The notes under the pieces are model-generated. The model had not been told where the DNA came from and searched no databases. It saw only the letters and a list, made by a program, of their open reading frames with translations. Both the position numbers and the translations under genes were made by a program. DNA of 64,000 nt, from the NCBI GenBank assembly GCA_032158295.1, contig CM063244.1, forward strand, positions 8,450,055-8,514,054, read 5' to 3'. Each line of letters opens with the position of its first letter. The first letter of the stretch is position 1. This stretch comes from Pycnopodia helianthoides (taxonomy: Eukaryota; Echinodermata; Asteroidea; Forcipulatida; Asteriidae). Of this stretch, positions 58,619-64,000 are shown one piece after another.

Positions 58619-60816
58619 GGGTGAAAATCAATGGAAGCAATTTGCAGGGGCTCAAGAGTCAAACAGGTGTAGTAGGCCTATCTATTTTTCCCAAAATGGG
58701 ATTTTGAATTGGGGGGGGGGGTATTACAAGGGGAGGGAATAGCTTTCTTATGTTCCCCCGCCCACATTACACCACAGGTGAAAACGATAAGCTCAAAAAA
58801 ACACCCACCGACTACGGATGCATTTGCCTGTGATTACTCAGTAATTAAAAATAATAATCTGTGGCTAGATATTTCTTGTGAGCTGCATTTGAAAGTTGAT
58901 AATATTTCTAGTAGAAGTCATAAACTGAATTGTGGGAAAGTTGAAATAGCAGCGCATACTGATTAACCAGTTCTGACACCATCCAAGAGCATTTCATCAT
59001 GGTGAATAGTTGATATCGAAGTCCAATAGCATGATCATTGTTTGCAGTATGTCTAACCATTGTCTAAGTTCCTCCATGGTCTAACCCACCCCCCCCCCCC
59101 AAAAAAAAACAAAAAAACAAAACAACAACAAAAAAACTACATTTGCATTACATGACCATAGAGCAATACAAGGTCCTTACTCTGTGGTATGATGCTTGAC
59201 TTCAACGTCTTTCTGTCTTGGGTTCATTATGGAACTGCAGCCAAAGCACGCTTCCATAATCATTAAGCAAGCTGTATGTAGTTACTTAAAGATTTAAGAG
59301 ATAACGCCACAAAAGTCGTTAAGACATTCCCTAGACTGCACACCCTTGATTTACGCAACAGCATTTGCATATCGGACTGATCAAGGGGTCTGCCGGTGTG
59401 ATAAGGCAGCAGCGGTCATCGCAAAAACCATTAGTTCCACTTAAAGGCGAAACATACATACAGCACAGAACAAGGAACACACCGTAAACTCTGCCCTAAT
59501 TTCGAATCAGAAATACCAACCCGGATTATTTGTTCATGGATCATGTTGACTGTAGAGACTATGCAGCTTTTATTACCTGATAATAAAAAAAAAACCCCGC
59601 TTGTGTAATGTTTAGATTTCAGTGGGTGTGGTGCGTGAATAGTGCGGATTCTGTACATAGCTTTGTTCCAGACCCGCCGAACACCCCCCGGTACTCTGCC
59701 AAAGAATTCGTGCACGCTGAAAGGTTTCGCGCCAAATTAGTAAAGTTTTGTCATTAATTTGTTGTTGGGTAGATCATTACTCGTAAACGATTACATATTT
59801 AAGGGTACAATTAATATTCATTGACTCGCCGTAATTGATGGTAAGAACGATGTGTTTTTATTTGCCCCATTTTGAAACAAGTGAAGGACGATTTTGTGCC
59901 CCTTTATACCTTGTCACCCAGGTCCCAGTGCGAGCACGATACACGTGGCAGAACACATGGTACGTCGACGGGTTCAACCCGTGGCCCCATAGTTCGATGG
60001 GGTGACCTTTTGTCCGGCATTCATGATCGGACAAACGGCAGGGACTGCCCAAGACTCCTGAAGAATCAATGAATTTAACCCCGTACTTGGGATCCCTTGT
60101 GTAGTAACCACAGATAATGTCACGGTAGAGATTGAAATCTATCTACACTCTGGAGAAAGATTGCTTGATGATTTCTGTGAATGTTCATGCCCGAACAAAA
60201 CAAAAAGAAATGCATGGAGAACGAACGTTACAAAACATGTTGCTCGTGAACTTTTGAACTCGTCATGCACGGTGATCACACCTGCTCAGTATAGACTTTC
60301 CCCCCCCCCCCCAATTTTCCCCCCAAAAGGTTTGTTTTACAAGTGAAAAAAAATAGCCTGCTTTTGAGGTTCTAAACCTATAGTCCAACCTTTTCCCCGC
60401 CATCAATAATTTGCCTCGGTTAACATGTAAACGTACACCGGTAAAGCCAATGCAAGCGAGACCCCCAAAAATCCTTTTTGTAATGCAAGCTAGAACCACC
60501 AACCAAGGACTAGCACTAGCAGGGTGGAGACCTCTTTGTTTCACAGCAACTGGACCGGATTTCGCGGGACTGGAATGTGGGGTGTTGTTATCTTCAGTGG
60601 GCACTCAGTCCGGGTATAAGGGAACAAAGACAGGGTCCGGGCACTACGTAGGCATCTTAAATATGGACCCGGACTCAACCGCATTATTGATGAGTCAATA
60701 AGAAAGAATGCATGACAAAACTTCCTTGTGTAAGGGTATAGCAAAGAAGGCTTCTTTCATGGCTTCGTTGGTGGGCACAAAGTAACCAGCTATGAACCTA
60801 ATATAGGTGGAACTGG
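58619..60816. other. Unassigned non-coding DNA
   Basis: Contains a C12 tract near 59089 followed by an A-rich run, and a C12 tract near 60300. Frames at 59431-59715, 60263-60604 and 60411-60701 are on opposite strands, overlap each other in part and have no domains. Confidence 0.5.
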
Positions 60817-61086
60817 GTGGGTTTGAAGCTCCATTTTGCCGACTTAAATAATATAGAAAGATTGACATATTTTTCCTGGGCTCTCTTTAAGTTGAAATGT
60901 ATGGTTAATAACACAAAATCTATTTGGAACAGCCCTCCACTTCAACTCAGAGAGGCAGATACTTATTCTCAATTTCAAACACATCTCAAAACCTATCTTT
61001 TTCGGAATAAGCTTCGACCTCAAGTAGTTTTGTATGAAAAGTGTGTGCAGAGTTCCTATTTTTCGCGCCACGAGTGCCAAACTTGA
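60817..61086 (+). pseudogene. C-terminal fragment of a non-LTR retrotransposon reverse transcriptase ORF
   Basis: The plus-strand frame contains SIWNSPPLQLREADTYSQFQ followed by THLKTYLFRNKL. This W-N-S-(L)P-x(n)-F-K/QTHLKTYLF pattern is the hallmark extreme C terminus of many CR1/L2/jockey-type LINE ORF2 proteins. Nothing resembling the catalytic RT motifs is found upstream, so the copy is strongly 5'-truncated, as LINE insertions usually are. The initial ATG is incidental; homology begins around 60880. The 3' flank to about 61130 is probably the LINE's short 3' UTR. Confidence 0.75.
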
Positions 61087-61575
61087 CGAACATGGCGCAT
61101 TGGAAACGATCGAAATTACTATTTATTAATAACTGTTTTTTTTAATCATGACCCGTTTGAAACCGCAATCCAATTCTTCCTCTTCATTTTCATTGTATGC
61201 CTACTAAATATCTTTTTTAAATCTCAAATATGGGGGAAACACTTTCGCCTTCCATTGCCAGATAAAGGTTTGTGACAAAGATGAAAACAATTATTCACCA
61301 ACCGGCGAGGGGGGTTCATGAAATATCCATGGTATGCTAAATCATTGACTCAGTCTTCATCACAAATATTTCCACGAGTGGAGAATGGTTATAATGAGTC
61401 ATGCCTAATTGCTGTACTCCCCTCCCCTCCCCACCCACACAAAAATGCTAAAGGAATAACACCCTCCACTGCAGAGAGAAGTCAAATCCTGCCAAGTTCA
61501 CTTCGGGGGAGTGGTCTGAAATAATGAACTCCTGGGAAACCAATTTTTTTTCTTACGCCACAATGGCAACATGAA
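61087..61575. other. Unassigned intergenic DNA between LINE fragment and PIM 3' end
   Basis: No feature beyond the probable LINE 3' flank up to about 61130. Confidence 0.4.
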
Positions 61576-61581
61576 TTTATT
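61576..61581 (-). terminator. Candidate polyadenylation signal AATAAA of the PIM gene
   Basis: This is the first AATAAA on the minus strand after the PIM stop codon, about 1.34 kb downstream. Cleavage would fall near 61555-61565. Only the hexamer is seen; no GU-rich downstream element was assessed quantitatively. Confidence 0.35.
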
Positions 61582-62922
61582 GCATTAATATTAATATAAA
61601 AATATACACTCTGTCATTTACAAATAAAACATACAATGAGGTATTAACCTGTAATAAGTTAGCAATTAGATACGTACATTCCCATTGGATTAAAAAACAA
61701 AAGAAAACCAAAAAAAGAGCTTTAAGTGACACATAAATAAATAAAACTGAATTCCAAATTCAAGTCGGGAGGAAAACAAATTCACTAGTGAGTTGAAGTC
61801 GATTTCTAAAATACTTAAATATTTTAACCCAAGGTGAAAGAAAACTTTTATCAATACTGAAACGGGAAAAGAGTGAATATATCTACTGCTTAAAACCTTA
61901 ACAGATTGACAAAAAGATTTCTCAATTTGAAAAAAACATTCAATTCAATTTTAAAAATCGAAATTAACTGCATACAGCTTCAAAAGTAAAACAGAACTTA
62001 AGTTCTGGATTGAAAATTATGTAGAGTAGACATATCCACCCAACGGATGAATTTGGAATTGAAACACTAGAATAAATATATAGGAAATACATCACAATAT
62101 CACAGGAGAACGTGCAGAACTAGTCACCAAAGACCTCATTTATAATAAATAAATTAACATTATTGTTTTAGACCATTTCACAATTACACACTGGTTGTTC
62201 AAGACAACTTTTTTTTATACCCTAAAGTGAAATGGCAGCACCATATGTTAAATGGCCGGACAGCATTTTTGATGGCATTAGCACAATCCGAAATTTTTTC
62301 TATAACAGAATTAAGTCAACTAGCCAGTGGATATTTGCACCAAACAATATTTTGGGTTCGCCAAAAAGAGCTGCTCCTATTTTGACTTCCAAAAAACGCA
62401 TATTAATTTAATCCACTAACGTGAACGTGTGCTGCTGCCAGCTTGCATTGAGTACGTTAAATATTTTTTTCACAACACATTTGTCCCACTACTTAAGAAC
62501 CAACACATTTTGCAGTACATTGAGGCATGCCTTGTTGGAGGAATTTCTTTCGGAAGATCAAGAAATTCCAAACAAGGTAAAAAAAAAACAAGACATTGGA
62601 TAGACACATGCCACAAGGGATCGTGGTTCATTTTGTATTTTTTTTTAGGTGGAAGGCACGGTACGGTGGTTTTGATGCACTACTACTTTGGAGCCCAGAT
62701 GTGATACCTCAATGCACTGTTGGTGATTTAGTTAAGGCTGTATTATAACAGGACTGTGGAGTTCACTTAATAATATAAGTATTGCACTTTGTGTAATCTT
62801 AAAATAAACATTAAAACTACACTGAAAACATTGAATCGTCCCACGATTTCAACACTTCAAAAGTCGTTAAAAATCACATGGGAGTGGTTTGCAAGTTTGT
62901 TCCAGTGAAGTTTCAGCCTCTG
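61576..62922 (-). other. Probable PIM kinase 3' UTR, AU-rich
   Basis: The region downstream of the stop codon carries no convincing coding sequence. The first canonical AATAAA on the minus strand lies at 61576-61581; a weaker ATTAAA is at 62407-62412, so shorter isoforms are possible. The interval contains about eight ATTTA pentamers on the minus strand. It also has two TTATTTATT nonamers (61736-61744 and 62144-62152), the core of class II AU-rich instability elements. Vertebrate PIM1 mRNA is known to be short-lived through AUUUA elements, so this fits, but the UTR end is inferred and not observed. Confidence 0.5.
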
Positions 62923-63443
62923 TCAACATTCCACCTCGAGGAAAACGGAGCAGCAGGACGACGTTTCGTTAGTGTCTTTGCATTGGTTGTCGTGCCGACA
63001 CATTAAGTCTTTGTTGGATGAATCGTTCATGTTCTTCCCGAGGAAGTTGTTTGAGTCGCTTATAAGATCCTCTTCGCTCGAGCTGGCACTGCTCAACGGC
63101 GACCGATTGATGCTCTCTTCGCTACCAGCTGACTGAGTGCACATCATCAATGGCTTGCTGTTATCGCACTGTCCCTTTTTCATCCACGGATGCTCGAGGA
63201 TCTCGTCCAGGGTTAGTCTGTGCATTGGTTTGACCCGCAGCATGGAACAGATGAGGTGTTTCAGGGATTGTGAAAGTCCGTCCTTAAAGACAAGTTCTGC
63301 CCGGCAGATTTCGTCGTCTTGCTCAAATGGTATATCTCCACAGGCCATGTCGTAGAGGAGGATGCCCAAGGACCAGACTGTGGCAGGACGGCCATGGTAA
63401 CGATGGGATCGAATCCACTCAGGTGGGCTGTACACACGAGTAC
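62923..63443 (-). CDS. pim: PIM-family Ser/Thr kinase, terminal coding exon (C-lobe and Ser-rich tail)
   Basis: This exon encodes the last 172 residues and the stop. After the splice junction come [17 protein letters not shown] (subdomain VIII, the SPPEW version of APE), then [19 protein letters not shown] (subdomain IX). Here the usual DVWSLG Asp is replaced, as is typical of PIM kinases. Next is a subdomain XI segment with the Arg of [17 protein letters not shown]. The kinase fold ends about residue 90 of the exon. The remaining about 80 residues form a hydrophilic tail rich in Ser, Asp, Glu and Asn (for example [14 protein letters not shown]), ending in a Cys-containing [10 protein letters not shown]. 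Vertebrate PIM1 has no tail of this length as I recall it. An ATG-initiated reading frame runs upstream into the intron to 63600, but that part is intronic and the exon should begin at 63443. Confidence 0.95.
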
Positions 63444-63851
63444 CTACAAGTAGAGAAAAAACAATAAAGACAATCATAAATAACATGTCCGACAAAATAA
63501 AATTCTTGTTACAAAATTCCAGGTATACATTCAAAGAATGGAATTTAAACGAAGACTCAAGTTGAAATACTGATCTGAAATATGCAAGATAAAATCCCAC
63601 TGTGTGTGGGCAGATATCAAGTTCAATGATTTAGATCGTATGCATTTAATCATTAACTGTGGCCTGGTGTGTGGGTGTGTGGAAAGCCATATGGATTATA
63701 CGAGACAGTTCATTATAAAAATAAGGTTGGGTAAATTAAATAAAGCCAACAGAAAAACAGATCGGTAAGCTTTAGAAGTGTTTGACACTGGGTCAATAAT
63801 AAAGTATTTTTCTCCGTTAGCGTGGGGGGACTTTTGTTAACTGATGCTTAC
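63444..63851 (-). other. PIM kinase last intron (408 bp)
   Basis: The intron has a canonical GT donor (gtaagc) next to the upstream exon and a CAG/TAG-type acceptor. On the minus strand the acceptor is preceded by a T-rich tract and reads cttgtag|GTACTC. It is phase 1, splitting a Gly codon. The splice sites are independently supported because the joined reading frame restores the conserved activation-segment sequence. Confidence 0.93.
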
Positions 63852-64000
63852 CATCAAAATCTTTGTAGACGGTATCTTTGAGAATTGCTCCTGATCCGAA
63901 ATCGATGAGTTTAAGGTCACCAGACTTGAGATCCACAAGAATGTTCTCGTCTTTAAGGTCTCTGTGTAGAACACCAGCCTCATGGCACCGGCGAGTCGTC
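63852..64000 (-). CDS. pim: PIM-family Ser/Thr kinase, internal exon (catalytic and DFG loops), cut by the window edge
   Basis: This is the penultimate coding exon of a PIM-type protein kinase, a constitutively active Ser/Thr kinase family. Its 5' part lies beyond the window. Read on the minus strand it encodes about 49 residues. They include the catalytic loop HRDLKDEN (catalytic Asp, Lys and Asn), a PIM-like stretch [14 protein letters not shown] with the Mg-binding DFG, and the start of the activation segment TVYKDFDG. The exon ends in GATG followed by the donor gtaagc. The split Gly codon G|GT joins it in frame to the next exon to give [13 protein letters not shown], which closely matches vertebrate PIM kinases as I know them. 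Whether it is orthologous to PIM1, PIM2 or PIM3 cannot be told; invertebrates usually have a single pro-orthologue. Confidence 0.95.

Noticed and set aside
62429..62704. 91-codon plus-strand frame
   Set aside because: It lies antisense within the probable PIM 3' UTR and has no recognisable similarity.
63137..63355. 72-codon plus-strand frame
   Set aside because: Antisense shadow of the PIM kinase exon.

Overview
This is a gene-poor stretch of an animal nuclear genome. The base composition looks AT-rich, and there are many poly-G/poly-C tracts, short degenerate ORFs and a dense population of short transposable elements. The only certain gene enters from the right edge on the minus strand: the last two coding exons of a PIM-family serine/threonine kinase, with canonical introns and a probable AU-rich 3' UTR (about 61.6-64.0 kb). 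The repeat repertoire (TTAA-flanked elements with ends like ACTATTGGTAA, GGGCCC-ended elements, tRNA-derived SINEs) resembles what I remember from echinoderms, most likely a sea star. That assignment is inference from memory, not a database result.

Layout. 0-3.6 kb: a cluster of TTAA-flanked MITEs plus simple repeats. 3.6-31 kb: mostly unassigned non-coding DNA with scattered repeats (an identical 91-bp tandem duplication at 5.6 kb, GGGCCC-ended MITEs at 9.5 and 18.3 kb, other foldbacks at 19.3, 21.7 and 21.9 kb, a 367-bp hAT-like element at 25.9 kb). It includes possible regulatory islands, notably forkhead and MEF2 motifs near 14.5 kb and a POU/CRE pair at 22.77 kb. 31.2-31.5 kb: an 18-20-bp minisatellite. 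33-59 kb: a dense and partly nested repeat landscape (about a dozen TTAA-family copies, a pogo/Tigger-like element, TA-flanked MITEs, a foldback carrying the TCTCGCGAGA palindrome, and three tRNA-derived SINE copies or fragments plus a fourth probable SINE fragment). 60.8-61.1 kb: the C-terminal remnant of a non-LTR retrotransposon reverse transcriptase. 61.6-64.0 kb: the PIM kinase 3' end.

No bacterial-type operons, CRISPR arrays, rRNA or intact tRNA genes are visible. I found no convincing new multi-gene system. The most informative structure is the transposon archaeology: TTAA-flanked elements nested precisely into other elements, back-to-back pairs sharing a single TTAA, and one family whose ends are conserved while its central palindrome differs from copy to copy. 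Two weak exon candidates (35.50 kb and 50.20 kb, plus strand) have good splice sites but unrecognised peptides.
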